From: Vibrio sinensis
GTDB lineage: Bacteria; Pseudomonadota; Gammaproteobacteria; Enterobacterales; Vibrionaceae
DNA length: 64,000 bases
NCBI RefSeq assembly: GCF_003605645.1
Contig: NZ_QVMU01000002.1
Coordinates: 62,001-126,000 of the forward strand
Reading direction: 5' to 3'
The notes under the pieces were generated by a model that had not been told where the DNA came from, ran no database searches, and saw nothing but the letters and a program-made list of their open reading frames with translations. A program made the position numbers and the translations under genes. This document shows positions 43,737 to 53,947 of this stretch, one piece after another (the first letter of the stretch is position 1; every line of letters starts with the position of its first letter).

Positions 43737-45068
43737 GTGTCATCTCTGACCAATCAAAACATCTTCACCGTTTCTCGTCTCAATGCAGAAGTTCGCTTAT
43801 TACTCGAAAACGAAATGGGGATTGTTTGGCTCATGGGTGAGATTTCAAACTTCTCTGCCCCTGTCTCCGGACACTGGTATCTCACGCTAAAAGATTCCCG
43901 CGCTCAAGTTAAATGTGCCATGTTCCGTGGCAATAATCATCGTGTTACGTTCAAGCCTCAAAATGGCAATCAAGTGTTAGTTAAAGCTCGTCTATCACTT
44001 TATGAACCACGCGGTGACTATCAATTAATCATTGAAAGTATGCAACCTGAGGGTGATGGTCGACTTCAGCAACAGTTTGACGAACTGAAAATGAAGTTAG
44101 CTGGAGAGGGACTATTTGCTCAAACCAACAAGAAATTGTTACCGGAGCACCCAAAGTGTGTCGGAGTCATTACCTCTAAAACAGGCGCTGCTCTATTTGA
44201 TATTCTTGATGTCCTGAAACGACGTGACCCATCATTGCCAGTCATCATCTACCCTACTTTGGTTCAAGGTGAAGATGCGGCAATTCAAATTGCGCAAGCA
44301 ATTGGCCGAGCAAACACTCGAAATGAGTGTGATGTTCTGATTGTTGGTCGTGGCGGTGGTTCATTAGAAGACTTATGGTGCTTCAACAATGAAATCGTTG
44401 CTCGCACTATTGCCGCGAGTCAAATTCCGATTATTAGTGCTGTCGGTCATGAGATCGACGTGACGATCGCCGATTTTGTTGCGGATATGCGTGCACCAAC
44501 CCCTTCCGCGGCTGCTGAATTGGTCAGCCGTGATAACAGCCATAAAGCGCAATCTATTGGTCACTACCAGCAGAAATTATTTAGTGCTATTCGCTATTAT
44601 CTTGCAGAGCAGAAACAACACAACGTCGCGCTTTTGCACCGACTAGAACGTCACCATCCTCGCCATCAATTGCAGCGTCAAAATCAACAACTCGATGAAT
44701 TACAATTGAATCTCGAACGAGCGATGAACCGCTATGTGGCTCGCCATCAACAAAAGTTAGAGCGCCAGCAGTATAAACTTCAGCTCCATTCCCCGGTCAG
44801 CAAACTAGCTGAGCGTAAGGTAAGCCTATCTCGCTTAGAGCAGAAGTTACTTGATGCAATGGATCGAAAATTACTCAAGACTCGTCATCAGTTGGCACTT
44901 GCCGCTGAGAAACTGGATACGGTCAGTCCGTTAGCGACTCTTAAACGTGGTTATTCAATTAGCCAGACAGAGCAAGGCAAGATCATCACTAACGCTTCTG
45001 AGGTAAAAACGGGCGATACCATGATCACCCGCTTATCAACTGGCGAAGTTCACTCCACCGTTCTCTAA
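43737..45068 (+). CDS. xseA: Exodeoxyribonuclease VII large subunit
   Basis: Large subunit of the single-strand-specific exonuclease VII. The 443-residue protein has an N-terminal OB fold ([39 protein letters not shown]), the catalytic domain with [37 protein letters not shown] and the metal or active-site [28 protein letters not shown], then a long Gln-rich coiled coil and the C-terminal LKRGYSIS. Initiation is at a GTG with GGAAA upstream. It is divergent from guaB, as in E. coli. The small subunit xseB is not in the window. Confidence 0.97.
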   Translation: MSSLTNQNIFTVSRLNAEVRLLLENEMGIVWLMGEISNFSAPVSGHWYLTLKDSRAQVKCAMFRGNNHRVTFKPQNGNQVLVKARLSLYEPRGDYQLIIESMQPEGDGRLQQQFDELKMKLAGEGLFAQTNKKLLPEHPKCVGVITSKTGAALFDILDVLKRRDPSLPVIIYPTLVQGEDAAIQIAQAIGRANTRNECDVLIVGRGGGSLEDLWCFNNEIVARTIAASQIPIISAVGHEIDVTIADFVADMRAPTPSAAAELVSRDNSHKAQSIGHYQQKLFSAIRYYLAEQKQHNVALLHRLERHHPRHQLQRQNQQLDELQLNLERAMNRYVARHQQKLERQQYKLQLHSPVSKLAERKVSLSRLEQKLLDAMDRKLLKTRHQLALAAEKLDTVSPLATLKRGYSISQTEQGKIITNASEVKTGDTMITRLSTGEVHSTVL

Positions 45069-45109
45069 ATATACGAGCACCATCACCTAGTGATGGTTCA
45101 TTTCAGTCA

Positions 45110-45334
45110 CTATGCCTGTTTTTGAAATTCAAAACGTACTTTTGACTTTGATTTAAGTTCATTGCAGTGGTTACAGAAATAGTTAGCTGCACCACAAGCT
45201 TGTAGCTTTTCAAGCTCAGCCTCACAATCAGGACAATATCCTGTTTTCTTGTAATCTACATTACAATCTTCGCAATGATAGTGTCCATTCCAAATCAACT
45301 CGTTTCCACAGCTTGGACATGAGTTTTCGTTCAT
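45110..45334 (-). CDS. yfgJ: Zinc-ribbon protein YfgJ
   Basis: A 74-residue protein with nine cysteines arranged as zinc-ribbon pairs: CPSC (6-9), CEDC (21-24), CPDC (34-37), then CGAANYFCNHC (47-57). It resembles E. coli YfgJ, whose gene also sits between xseA and der, in length, in CPDC and in ACGAxxYFC. Its function is unknown. The ATG at 45334 has GAGAG upstream; a longer frame reaching 45466 adds 44 nonconserved residues and was rejected. Converges on xseA with a short gap. Confidence 0.88.
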   Translation of the reverse strand: MNENSCPSCGNELIWNGHYHCEDCNVDYKKTGYCPDCEAELEKLQACGAANYFCNHCNELKSKSKVRFEFQKQA

Positions 45335-45683
45335 TTTTCTCTCGTCACTCCATTTATCGTTATCATATTCATGATGACCCATTAAATTTTCGAGTATGTT
45401 ACTCAATCCACACTGAGCAGTATTGATCTTTATCACAACGCTGCTACGTGATATTCCTATGTTCAATGCTTTCCGATAGCATGATTAAAAGGCAAAAGAT
45501 CAACTGCGGATCTTCCGCTAAATCCAATTTGATCAGCGATCAGCCTATAAAAGAATATTTATATCACCACACACCGAAAGCATAAGTTACATATGCTGTA
45601 TATGGATTTTAAACAGATTAATATTCTTACATTAAGCATTAAAATCAGAATTTTCAGCATTTAATGAAAATCTACAAGTGCAA

Positions 45684-46562
45684 CTATGCTCGATTTACAT
45701 GCGTGTGCATTTCAATGTTCTGTTCATCTACAGCAATCAACGTCATTTCTATATTTTGATATTCAAGCAGTGATGACACATGCGTTCCACCACATGGGAT
45801 CTCCGCTATCTGCTCCTCTTGTAAATCACATTGCCAGTATCGTGAATCGGTTAATGCCGTACCATGGCAGGAGACTTTAACTTCTGAGCCCAATTGCAGC
45901 CATTGGGTTAGCTGCTGATTGACTAATGATGAAATACCGGTCAAGTCGCTCAACATATCGGCACTATTTAAGCCTCGCTTGCGTAAGGTCTTACCTAACC
46001 GGTAAGTATCGACGCATTTATCCTCTGTAACAAAACTGGTTACTTGAGCGTAACTATTGAAATCGGCATTCCCATGCGGATCCTGACGATCGGCTGACTT
46101 GCGCCAATAGCCTTGATCCACCAGTACCTTATTTAAAGCTAAGTATGCAAGATGGCCAGCACTATGCCCTCGGCTAAGTGCAAGTTGATACTCTTTATCA
46201 ACGCTAAGCTCAATATTCATACCTACTTCAATATCAACACTAGAATCGGTGAGGCAATGGACGACAACAAAAGCCCAACCTGACTCATCTCGTTTAACTG
46301 GAATGGCTTTATCGACATACAAGGTATGACTCGCCAACTCAACAGCTCCAACAAGACAGTTCTCAACAGCGTAAGTTTTACCATTGACGGTTAACGTACC
46401 TCGGTCAGCTGGATGATCGGGCCAAATATGACTGACTGGATGAAAAGGCGTCGCTTCAGTCAAGATATAAGTCTGATCGTTGTTGCGACTAACATGCTGT
46501 ACAACGCTATTTAACGTCCAAATTCCATGACAGAAATGAACATGCGTTGGTGTAATTTGCAT
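45684..46562 (-). CDS. AlaX-like alanyl-tRNA editing protein
   Basis: Free-standing trans-editing hydrolase that clears mischarged tRNA-Ala (Ser or Gly). It contains the zinc-site pairs HSAGH (His133, His137) and CGGTH (Cys257, His261), the same HxxxH/CxxxH pattern as the AlaRS editing domain. The 292 residues include an N-terminal barrel-like part with TEATPFHPVSHIWPDHPADRGTLTV, as in AlaX-M/L types. It lies between yfgJ and der, a place where E. coli has no such gene. Its start ATG has GGAAAT upstream. About 217 bp between it and yfgJ contains no supported gene. Confidence 0.9.
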   Translation of the reverse strand: MQITPTHVHFCHGIWTLNSVVQHVSRNNDQTYILTEATPFHPVSHIWPDHPADRGTLTVNGKTYAVENCLVGAVELASHTLYVDKAIPVKRDESGWAFVVVHCLTDSSVDIEVGMNIELSVDKEYQLALSRGHSAGHLAYLALNKVLVDQGYWRKSADRQDPHGNADFNSYAQVTSFVTEDKCVDTYRLGKTLRKRGLNSADMLSDLTGISSLVNQQLTQWLQLGSEVKVSCHGTALTDSRYWQCDLQEEQIAEIPCGGTHVSSLLEYQNIEMTLIAVDEQNIEMHTHVNRA

Positions 46563-46584
46563 AATAATTTCCTTTATTACAGAT

Positions 46585-46615
46585 ACAAAAAAGCGCCTTA
46601 CAATGAAGGCGCTTT
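46585..46615 (-). terminator. Terminator of der
   Basis: Stem AAAGCGCCTT / AAGGCGCTTT with a 6-nt loop. On the minus strand it is followed by TTTTTT, 20 nt past the der stop. Confidence 0.85.
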
Positions 46616-46634
46616 AATCAAACTAAATTATATA

Positions 46635-48122
46635 CTACTTTCTACGGTTTTTAACCATACCCATCAAACGCTTACGTTGACGCTCTTGAGAAAGAGTCAT
46701 CTTATTCGTTTTAGTTTCAAACGGGTTTTCGCTATTTTGGAATTGGATTCGGATTGGTGTACCCATAATTTCCAACGCCTTGCGGTAGTAGTTCATCAAG
46801 AATCGCTTGTATGAATCTGGCAATTCTCTCACCTGGTTACCGTGGATCACGATAATTGGTGGGTTATAACCACCTGCGTGCGCATACTTAAGTTTCACAC
46901 GACGGCCACGGACCATTGGTGGTTGGTGATCATCTGTTGCCATCTTCATAATACGAGTCAGTACAGAGGTACTTACACGCGTTGTTGCTGACTTGTATGC
47001 TTCTTGAACAGATTCAAACAAGTGACCAACACCAGTACCATGCAATGCAGAAATAAAGTGAATGCGAGCGAAGTCAACAAAGCCTAGACGACGGTCTAGT
47101 TCTTTCTTCACTTGTTCCTTCACATCATTGTCCAAACCATCCCACTTGTTTACAGCAAGTACGATAGAGCGACCAGCGTTTAACGCAAAACCTAGTAGGC
47201 TTAGATCTTGATCTGAGATGTTCTCACGAGCATCAACAACCAATAAAATAACGTTTGCATCTTCAATCGCTTTTAGCGTTTTAACTACTGAGAATTTCTC
47301 AACAGTTTCGTTAATGCGACGACGACGACGAACACCCGCCGTATCAATCAGTACGTATTCACGACCATCACGTTCCATTGGAATGTAGATTGAGTCGCGT
47401 GTTGTTCCTGGCATATCGTAAACAACAACACGTTCTTCACCTAAAATACGGTTAGTTAGTGTTGATTTACCTACGTTAGGACGACCGATAATTGCTAATT
47501 TGATTGGCTGATCTTGAAGGCGTTTGAATTCATTTTCCGCTTCTTCTTCGGTAAATTCTACTTGCTCTTCTTCTTGATCAATAAAGTCCGTTAGGTCTTC
47601 GATTTCACCTTCGGTTTCTTTTTGCATTTCTTCAGCAATTGGCATTAATGCGCGATCAATCAATGCACTTACACCACGGCCATGCGCCGCAGCAATTTGG
47701 TACATATCATCAACGCCCAACTGCCAAAATTCAGCACTTGCTGCATCAGCATCAATGCCGTCAATTTTGTTCACAACTAACATCGCAGTTTTTTCAATAC
47801 GACGTAAGTGTTGTGCAATTGCTTCATCAGCAACAGTAAGACCAGCACGGCCATCTACAAGGAATAAAACCACATCCGCTTCATCAATCGCTGCAAGCGA
47901 CTGTTGAGCCATTTTAGTTTCAACACCTTCTTCGCTACCATCAATACCACCGGTATCGATAACGATAAATTCATGCTCACCCAGTTTTGCATGACCGTAT
48001 TTACGGTCACGAGTTAAACCAGGAAAATCCGCAACTAATGCGTCGCGAGTACGAGTCAATTGGTTGAACAACGTAGACTTACCTACGTTCGGACGTCCAA
48101 CTAATGCAACAACAGGTACCAT
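46635..48122 (-). CDS. der: Ribosome-biogenesis GTPase Der (EngA)
   Basis: Essential GTPase needed for 50S ribosome assembly, with two tandem G domains. The 495-residue protein has G1 motifs GRPNVGKS at about 9-16 and again near 216, with G3 DTGG and DTAG, and NKIDG / NKWDG as G4, then a KH-like C-terminal domain with [15 protein letters not shown]. An acidic linker ([16 protein letters not shown]) joins the G domains. It follows bamB in the E. coli-like order but behind a terminator and a long inverted repeat, so it probably has its own promoter. Confidence 0.97.
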   Translation of the reverse strand: MVPVVALVGRPNVGKSTLFNQLTRTRDALVADFPGLTRDRKYGHAKLGEHEFIVIDTGGIDGSEEGVETKMAQQSLAAIDEADVVLFLVDGRAGLTVADEAIAQHLRRIEKTAMLVVNKIDGIDADAASAEFWQLGVDDMYQIAAAHGRGVSALIDRALMPIAEEMQKETEGEIEDLTDFIDQEEEQVEFTEEEAENEFKRLQDQPIKLAIIGRPNVGKSTLTNRILGEERVVVYDMPGTTRDSIYIPMERDGREYVLIDTAGVRRRRRINETVEKFSVVKTLKAIEDANVILLVVDARENISDQDLSLLGFALNAGRSIVLAVNKWDGLDNDVKEQVKKELDRRLGFVDFARIHFISALHGTGVGHLFESVQEAYKSATTRVSTSVLTRIMKMATDDHQPPMVRGRRVKLKYAHAGGYNPPIIVIHGNQVRELPDSYKRFLMNYYRKALEIMGTPIRIQFQNSENPFETKTNKMTLSQERQRKRLMGMVKNRRK

Positions 48123-48149
48123 AACAACCTCTACAATCTTCTTTTGTTA

Positions 48150-48210
48150 TGTAGTTATAGGTAATGACTTGCCATATCGACAGTTTAGCCAGTGCTTACC
48201 TATAACTACA
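48150..48210. repeat. Long inverted repeat in the der upstream region
   Basis: Perfect 15-bp arms TGTAGTTATAGGTAA (48150-48164) and TTACCTATAACTACA (48196-48210) around a 31-nt spacer; pairing extends with a 2-nt bulge. A third partial copy, TTACCTAT, lies at 48326-48333. It is 28 nt upstream of the der start. No T run makes a terminator unlikely. Confidence 0.85.
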
Positions 48211-48229
48211 ACAATAAACGTTAAACACA

Positions 48230-48262
48230 AAACGGCTCCTAGCTGTCACCAACCAGGAGCCG
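48230..48262 (-). terminator. Terminator after bamB
   Basis: Arms CGGCTCCT (48233-48240) and AGGAGCCG (48255-48262) with a 14-nt loop; on the minus strand followed by TTTTG. It closes the rodZ-to-bamB run. Confidence 0.75.
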
Positions 48263-48370
48263 AATGTGAATTATATCACGATAATTTAGGGTGTGTTGAG
48301 CTTTCGAAACTGTTTTTACCATCACTTACCTATGGGTAAGGGGTAAATGCTAGTGAAAACTCAACCAGAC

Positions 48371-49528
48371 CTACTCAATCACCAGTTTCTTTACATCGCC
48401 ATCACGCGTAATAACAACATAACCGTCTGGCAAAGCAACAGGTCCAACAGCAAATCCACTGCTGTCTACCTCTTGTTGAGCAACAAATTCACCCGTGTCA
48501 CGGTCTAACCAATGCATATAACCTTGGCTATCTGCCACAACAAGGTAGCCGGCTATAATCACTGGTGCAGTTAACAAACGGTTTTCGAGCTGTTTGTTGT
48601 TCCACAACTCTGTACCACTACGGGCGTCAACCGCCGCTAAATGATCGTTGTCGGTCACAACAAACAAACGGCTACCATCGGTCGCCATATCGCTAGAAGA
48701 GGAATATTTACGCTTCCAAGCTGGTTTGCCAGAGCGTAAATCAATTGCCGTTAACTGGCCGTTATAACCTACGATATATAGGTTCGATCCAAGGATTATT
48801 GGAGACGCATCCACATCAACTAGTCGATCAATCTCAGTTGCACCTTGCGGGGTTCCGATTGGCTGTTGCCAAATCAATTGACCAGGCTCAACCATTGCTG
48901 CCGCTAAACGACCGTTTGCTGTGCCCCAGAAAATACCGCCAGAAATGGTGGCTGGTTTACTCGTACCGCGTAAAGTTAGGTTTGGAACTTCAGTACTGAT
49001 CTCCCAACTAACTTCACCCGTTGATTGGTCCAGAGCGATCAAAACACCTTTACTGGTATGAACGATCACAAAGTTGCTGTCTGTCACTGGCGTTGATAAA
49101 ACTTCGCCATTCACATTAGCAGCCCAGTTAAGCTCACCTGTTTCTTGGTTTAGTGCATAAACGTCGCCATTTTCACTACCAACAAAAACTTGGTCATACG
49201 CTGCAGAGATACCACCAGAAAGAAGTGCAGATGTATCTTGTTCTAAATCCGTTTCCCAAAGTGTTTTACCATCTTCTGGGTTTAACGCTTTAACAACACC
49301 ATCACGACTCGCCACAAACAGTTTTTCATAAGCGTATTCAGGAGTTAGCTTCGAGAAGTATTGCCCAACGCCATTACCTACCGAAGTATTCCATTGACTG
49401 CTTGGTGTGAACTGATCAGTTACTTGAGGTAACGGAGCCATAATGACTGTGTCATCTTCACTCGCACAACCTGCTAACGCGCCAATAACGACTGCAGTAA
49501 CTAGTGCTTTATTCAGCATTTTCTTCAT
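48371..49528 (-). CDS. bamB: Outer-membrane assembly lipoprotein BamB
   Basis: Eight-bladed beta-propeller lipoprotein of the BAM complex. The 385-residue protein has a lipobox LAGC with Cys21, then PQQ-like propeller repeats such as GKTLWETDLEQD, GELNWAANVNGEV, TGEVSWEISTEVP, GQLIWQQPIG and GKPAWKRKY, each with the W docking motif. It lies 12 nt after yfgM, in the order yfgM-bamB typical of gammaproteobacteria. A terminator follows. Its companion BamE lies at the other end of the window. Confidence 0.96.
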   Translation of the reverse strand: MKKMLNKALVTAVVIGALAGCASEDDTVIMAPLPQVTDQFTPSSQWNTSVGNGVGQYFSKLTPEYAYEKLFVASRDGVVKALNPEDGKTLWETDLEQDTSALLSGGISAAYDQVFVGSENGDVYALNQETGELNWAANVNGEVLSTPVTDSNFVIVHTSKGVLIALDQSTGEVSWEISTEVPNLTLRGTSKPATISGGIFWGTANGRLAAAMVEPGQLIWQQPIGTPQGATEIDRLVDVDASPIILGSNLYIVGYNGQLTAIDLRSGKPAWKRKYSSSSDMATDGSRLFVVTDNDHLAAVDARSGTELWNNKQLENRLLTAPVIIAGYLVVADSQGYMHWLDRDTGEFVAQQEVDSSGFAVGPVALPDGYVVITRDGDVKKLVIE

Positions 49529-49540
49529 GCGCGATCGCCC

Positions 49541-50155
49541 TTACTTGGCCAAATCATCCAATTTCATTTGTAGCGTTTGACTTGCATCATTCGCCTGTTG
49601 CGCTTCTGTATATGCTGCGTAAGCACCCGCTGAATCGCCTTTACGAAGTAGTATGTCACCTTTAAGCTCAGCAACTCGACCAGCCCAACTTGCGTCTTTG
49701 ATCGTGCTCAACTCAGTAATTGCCGCGTCAAATTGACCAAGCTCTGCTTGTAAACGAGCGATACGGTAAGAGATGAGTGTAGAAAGTGCCGCATCTTTGC
49801 TGATTGCTTTTGCGCCCTCAAGTTGCTTCAAAGCGTCTTCAATTTTACCCGCTTCTACTTGAACTTTAGCCAATTGCATTGCAGCTAAAACTGAGTATTC
49901 AGTGTCTTTGTTAGTATCAATAAATGACTGTACATCAGTCTGAGCATCGACACCGTTCTGTGCTAATACTTGAACAGTTTGAGTGTACGTTTCAGATGCA
50001 GCTTCCTGACCAGCAGTCACTGTATCTTGATAGTAACGCCAACCAAATAAACCACCTAAACCAATGACCGCACCAAAGATCACTGCTTTACCGTTCTCTT
50101 TCCACCAATCTTTGATCGCTTCTACTTGTTGTTCTTCAGTATCGTAGAGTTCCAC
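49541..50155 (-). CDS. yfgM: YfgM (ancillary SecYEG translocon subunit)
   Basis: Inner-membrane protein with one N-terminal membrane helix (about residues 23-41) and a periplasmic TPR-like domain; E. coli YfgM interacts with PpiD and SecYEG. The 204-residue protein begins MELYDTEEQQVEAIKDWWKENGKA and continues with FGAVIGLGGLFGWRYYQD, matching the family. Helical repeats such as AMQLAKVQVEAGKIEDALKQL follow. It lies between hisS and bamB as in E. coli and is likely part of the same transcript. Confidence 0.93.
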   Translation of the reverse strand: MELYDTEEQQVEAIKDWWKENGKAVIFGAVIGLGGLFGWRYYQDTVTAGQEAASETYTQTVQVLAQNGVDAQTDVQSFIDTNKDTEYSVLAAMQLAKVQVEAGKIEDALKQLEGAKAISKDAALSTLISYRIARLQAELGQFDAAITELSTIKDASWAGRVAELKGDILLRKGDSAGAYAAYTEAQQANDASQTLQMKLDDLAK

Positions 50156-50217
50156 TTCCTGTCCTCTTAAATCATAAAAGTGGTGGCTACTGCCACCACT
50201 TAGAAAACATCAATTGA

Positions 50218-51486
50218 TTAAATTAGCTCTGCCAGTTTAGCGGCAACATCCGATTGAGCGTAAGTTTCTTGAGTGCCACCTAGTAGATCTTTTAGTACTA
50301 CAGTACCATCAGCTACTTCGTTCTCACCCAATACTAGTGCTGCAGCAGCACCCACTTTATCAGCACGCTTAAATTGTTTCTTAAAGTTACCACCACCGAA
50401 GTGACTCATCACTCGCAGGCCAGGAACTTGTTCACGCAATTGCTCAGCCAGTTTCATACCAGCCATCATGGTACCCTCACCCGCAGTTACGACGTACACG
50501 TCAACGCTGCGGCGAACTTCCGTTAGCTCTAATGTTTCAAGCATTAGAACTAAACGCTCAAGTCCCATCGCAAAACCAACTGCTGGAGTTGGTTTACCAC
50601 CAAGCTGTTCAACTAGGCCATCGTAGCGACCACCACCACAAACGGTACCTTGAGAGCCCAAGCTTTCAGTGATCCATTCAAATACAGTGCGGTTGTAGTA
50701 ATCAAGACCACGAACCAGACGCTCGTTAACTTTGTATTCGATACCAGCCGCGTCAAGAAGTTCACACAAGCCCGCAAAATGTTGCGTAGATTCTTCACCT
50801 AAGTACTCAGAAAGACGAGGGGCATCACCTAAAATAGCCTGAACGTCAGGGTTCTTCGTATCCAGAACACGCAGTGGGTTAGTGTGCATGCGACGTTTAC
50901 AATCTTCGTCTAGGACATCGATATGTTGCTCAAGGAATGCAACCAATGCCGTACGGTATTCTGCGCGATCTTCTTGAGAACCGATAGAGTTAAGCTCAAG
51001 ACGAACATGTTCATTGATACCCAGCTCACGCCATAGACGTGCTGTCATCATAATAAGCTCAGCATCAACATCTGGACCATTTAGGCCAAACACCTCAACA
51101 CCACACTGGTGGAATTGACGGTAACGACCTTTTTGTGGACGCTCATGGCGGAACATAGGTCCCATGTACCACAGACGCTGTTCGTCACGGTTGATCAGGC
51201 TGTTTTGAATACACGCACGTACACAACCTGCAGTACCTTCAGGGCGAAGTGTTAGGCTATCGCCGTTACGATCATCAAAGGTGTACATTTCTTTTGAAAC
51301 AACGTCTGTCTCTTCACCAACAGCGCGGCTGAATAGGTTTGTTTCTTCAACGATTGGCATACGCACTTCGTTGTAACCGTATGCGCTAACAACATGTTTC
51401 ACTGTGCCTTCTAGTTTTTGCCACAGTGGAGATTGAGTTGGGAGACAATCGTTCATGCCTCGAATTGCTTGAATAGTTTTTGCCAC
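50218..51486 (-). CDS. hisS: Histidyl-tRNA synthetase
   Basis: Class II synthetase that charges tRNA-His. The 422-residue protein starts [16 protein letters not shown] and has the class II motif 2 [22 protein letters not shown], the HisRS-specific [15 protein letters not shown] and [14 protein letters not shown], motif 3 GFAMGLERL and the C-terminal anticodon-binding domain. Three TTACGGTAA-like repeats lie in the short leader between ispG and hisS. Usual length and position. Confidence 0.98.
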   Translation of the reverse strand: MAKTIQAIRGMNDCLPTQSPLWQKLEGTVKHVVSAYGYNEVRMPIVEETNLFSRAVGEETDVVSKEMYTFDDRNGDSLTLRPEGTAGCVRACIQNSLINRDEQRLWYMGPMFRHERPQKGRYRQFHQCGVEVFGLNGPDVDAELIMMTARLWRELGINEHVRLELNSIGSQEDRAEYRTALVAFLEQHIDVLDEDCKRRMHTNPLRVLDTKNPDVQAILGDAPRLSEYLGEESTQHFAGLCELLDAAGIEYKVNERLVRGLDYYNRTVFEWITESLGSQGTVCGGGRYDGLVEQLGGKPTPAVGFAMGLERLVLMLETLELTEVRRSVDVYVVTAGEGTMMAGMKLAEQLREQVPGLRVMSHFGGGNFKKQFKRADKVGAAAALVLGENEVADGTVVLKDLLGGTQETYAQSDVAAKLAELI

Positions 51487-51543
51487 AATAGTTACCGTAA
51501 CTGTTATTACTTACCGTAATATTAACCGTAAGGTTCGTTGAGA

Positions 51544-52668
51544 TTAGTCTTGTACTTTAATATCGATACGGTTTTCCGCATCTAATATTGCCGCTTTCGC
51601 TCGAATTCTAGCTTCTAGCTGGCTAACGAGATCATCGTTGTCAAAACGCTCTTTTTGACGCTTTCCATCTTCGTAGAACGCACTTTTCTTGTTGCTACCC
51701 GCCAAGCCTAAGTGTGAAACTTCTGCTTCACCTGGGCCATTTACGACACAACCGATAATCGATACATCCATTGGCGTAATGATATCTTCAAGGCGTTCTT
51801 CAAGTGCATTAACTGTGCTGATGACATCAAATTCTTGACGTGAACAACTTGGGCATGCAATGAAGTTGATACCTCGAGAGCGAATACGCAGTGATTTTAG
51901 AATATCAAAGCCAACTTTGATTTCTTCTACTGGGTTCGCAGCTAAAGAGATACGCAATGTATCACCAATGCCTTCCGCAAGTAGCATACCAAGGCCAACT
52001 GATGACTTCACAGCACCAGCGCGTGCGCCGCCTGCTTCAGTAATACCAAGGTGTAACGGTTGATCAATTTTGCTCGCCAATAGACGGTAAGAATCTACCG
52101 CTAAAAATACGTCAGATGCTTTTACACTGACTTTAAATTGGTCAAAGTTCAGACGATCTAGAATATCGACATGACGCATAGCCGACTCAACCAGCGCTGC
52201 TGGTGTAGGCTCGCCATATTTCATCTGGATTTCTTTTTCCAGAGAACCGCCATTAACACCAATGCGAATTGGGATGTTTTTATCGCGGGCGCAATCAACA
52301 ACAGAACGAATACGCTCTTCGTTACCAATATTGCCAGGGTTAATGCGTAAGCAATCAACGCCATACTCAGCAACTTTAAGCGCAATGCGGTAATCGAAAT
52401 GAATATCCGCAACAAGAGGAACATTCACTTGTTGTTTGATCAACTTAAACGCTTCTGCAGCGTCCATGGTTGGAACAGACACTCGTACAATGTCTGCACC
52501 TACTTTTTCTAATGCTCTGATTTGAGCAACAGTCGCTTCCACGTCTGTTGTTCTGGTGTTTGTCATGGACTGCACAGCAATCGGTGCGCCATCACCAATA
52601 GGCACATCACCCACGTAAATACGAGTCGATGGGCGACGTTTAATAGGAGATTCGTATTGCATAGTCAT
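51544..52668 (-). CDS. ispG: 4-hydroxy-3-methylbut-2-enyl diphosphate synthase
   Basis: Iron-sulfur enzyme of the MEP isoprenoid pathway that makes HMBPP from the cyclic diphosphate MEcPP. The 374-residue protein has the TIM-barrel opening [19 protein letters not shown] and, in the C-terminal domain, the Fe-S ligands in ACPSCSRQE and [12 protein letters not shown]. The start is ambiguous between ATG 52668 and ATG 52662; both follow rodZ directly (2-nt gap). Its place between rodZ and hisS is the E. coli order. Confidence 0.97.
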   Translation of the reverse strand: MTMQYESPIKRRPSTRIYVGDVPIGDGAPIAVQSMTNTRTTDVEATVAQIRALEKVGADIVRVSVPTMDAAEAFKLIKQQVNVPLVADIHFDYRIALKVAEYGVDCLRINPGNIGNEERIRSVVDCARDKNIPIRIGVNGGSLEKEIQMKYGEPTPAALVESAMRHVDILDRLNFDQFKVSVKASDVFLAVDSYRLLASKIDQPLHLGITEAGGARAGAVKSSVGLGMLLAEGIGDTLRISLAANPVEEIKVGFDILKSLRIRSRGINFIACPSCSRQEFDVISTVNALEERLEDIITPMDVSIIGCVVNGPGEAEVSHLGLAGSNKKSAFYEDGKRQKERFDNDDLVSQLEARIRAKAAILDAENRIDIKVQD

Positions 52669-52670
52669 TT

Positions 52671-53597
52671 CTAAGGTAAGGTGAATCGTGCAACTTTGCC
52701 TGAAGTATACCGAGAAAGGTCGACAGGTTCACTTGCTAATGTCATTGAAACGTTTTCTGGAGCGCCCAAAATAACTTTATAAGGCGCGGTTCCCGCTAAT
52801 TGTAGAGACTCGCCACCTTTTTTAATACCAGTCGCTAGAGTTTTACCCGTTGCATCTTTAACCTGAATCCAGCAATCATCGTTAAATGACATTTCAAGTA
52901 AGTTAGCAACTACTGGCTTCTCTACTACTTCAGACGCAATCACCTCTGCCGCAGGTGTTTCTGCGGTAGCTTCAGTCGTTGCAGGAGTGTCTGTTGTATC
53001 AGTGGCGGCATTATCTGTTTCTGCTGGCAAAGCTTCTGTGATATTCGCATCAACAGCGAGCTCTGGCTCATTAGAACTGACGGCATCAGATACAGTATCC
53101 ATATCTGCGGGTTCTTGCACTTCTGTTACTACTTCAGCCACAGTTGAGTCAGCCGGAACGGCAAATTCATCTAAACCGTTTTCTTGGTTCTGCCACCACC
53201 ACACAGATGAAATCGCGAGGATAACGGCGAAAATGCCCCAAGTAAGAACCATAATTCGATTATCGTGTCGTTCACGTTTGGTTTTTCCAGAAAAGCTCTG
53301 CATTGGTTGCTCTTCTAATTGAGCATCGCCACAATCTTCCAACGCACAAAGAACCTCCGCTTCAGGAACACCAACCACTTTTGCGTATGAGCGTAAATAA
53401 CCGCGCGTAAACGTCGCAACTTGATCACTTTCAAATTGATTATTTTCGATATTCTCAATCATCGATACACGTAAGCGTAAGCGATCGGCAACTTGCTTTT
53501 GAGTTAACCCTAATTCAATACGTTTGTTCTTTAAAATGGTGCCCGCAGCTTCAATAGTGGAATGGTCGACGGTGGTGGTTTGCTTTTCTTCACTCAT
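52671..53597 (-). CDS. rodZ: Cytoskeletal/cell-shape protein RodZ
   Basis: Bitopic protein that binds MreB and keeps rod shape. The 308-residue protein has a cytoplasmic Cro/C1-type helix-turn-helix (residues about 17-83, [19 protein letters not shown]), a basic juxtamembrane segment ([10 protein letters not shown]), one membrane helix at about 115-135, a Thr/Ala/Glu-rich periplasmic linker and a C-terminal beta domain (DUF4115-like, [16 protein letters not shown]). The ATG at 53597 has AGAGAAG upstream; the longer frame to 53666 adds nonconserved residues. It heads the rodZ-ispG-hisS-yfgM-bamB run. The 280-bp gap to rlmN must hold its promoter. Confidence 0.94.
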   Translation of the reverse strand: MSEEKQTTTVDHSTIEAAGTILKNKRIELGLTQKQVADRLRLRVSMIENIENNQFESDQVATFTRGYLRSYAKVVGVPEAEVLCALEDCGDAQLEEQPMQSFSGKTKRERHDNRIMVLTWGIFAVILAISSVWWWQNQENGLDEFAVPADSTVAEVVTEVQEPADMDTVSDAVSSNEPELAVDANITEALPAETDNAATDTTDTPATTEATAETPAAEVIASEVVEKPVVANLLEMSFNDDCWIQVKDATGKTLATGIKKGGESLQLAGTAPYKVILGAPENVSMTLASEPVDLSRYTSGKVARFTLP

Positions 53598-53899
53598 AAT
53601 CTGATTACTTCTCTCGTTGGGAGTTTTACTCTGCAATTCACTTTTATTGTTTTTCTTTAGTAGCAAATATTGAGGCTAAAACAATTTGGTTCTTCGGAAT
53701 TTACCCTGCCTAACGTTTGTCGTAGTTTGCACCACGCTACTCACTAGACACATATAATACGTGTGGTAAGAGGTTTAACTATTAATTCTAATAGATATCA
53801 AGGATGAAACAACATAGTAAACGTGCATAAATTACAGACAGGTCAACATTTTTCCTGATTTTGACATTACTCATCACTATTTTGCCTCATTTATTCAGA

Positions 53900-53927
53900 C
53901 AAAAAAGCCAGAGCAATGCTCTGGCTT
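53900..53927 (-). terminator. Terminator of rlmN
   Basis: Stem AAGCCAGAGC / GCTCTGGCTT with an AAT loop; on the minus strand followed by a T run. It separates rlmN from the rodZ promoter region. The remaining 53598-53899 shows no gene. Confidence 0.88.
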
Positions 53928-53947
53928 CGAAAATTAACAGTCTGAAT

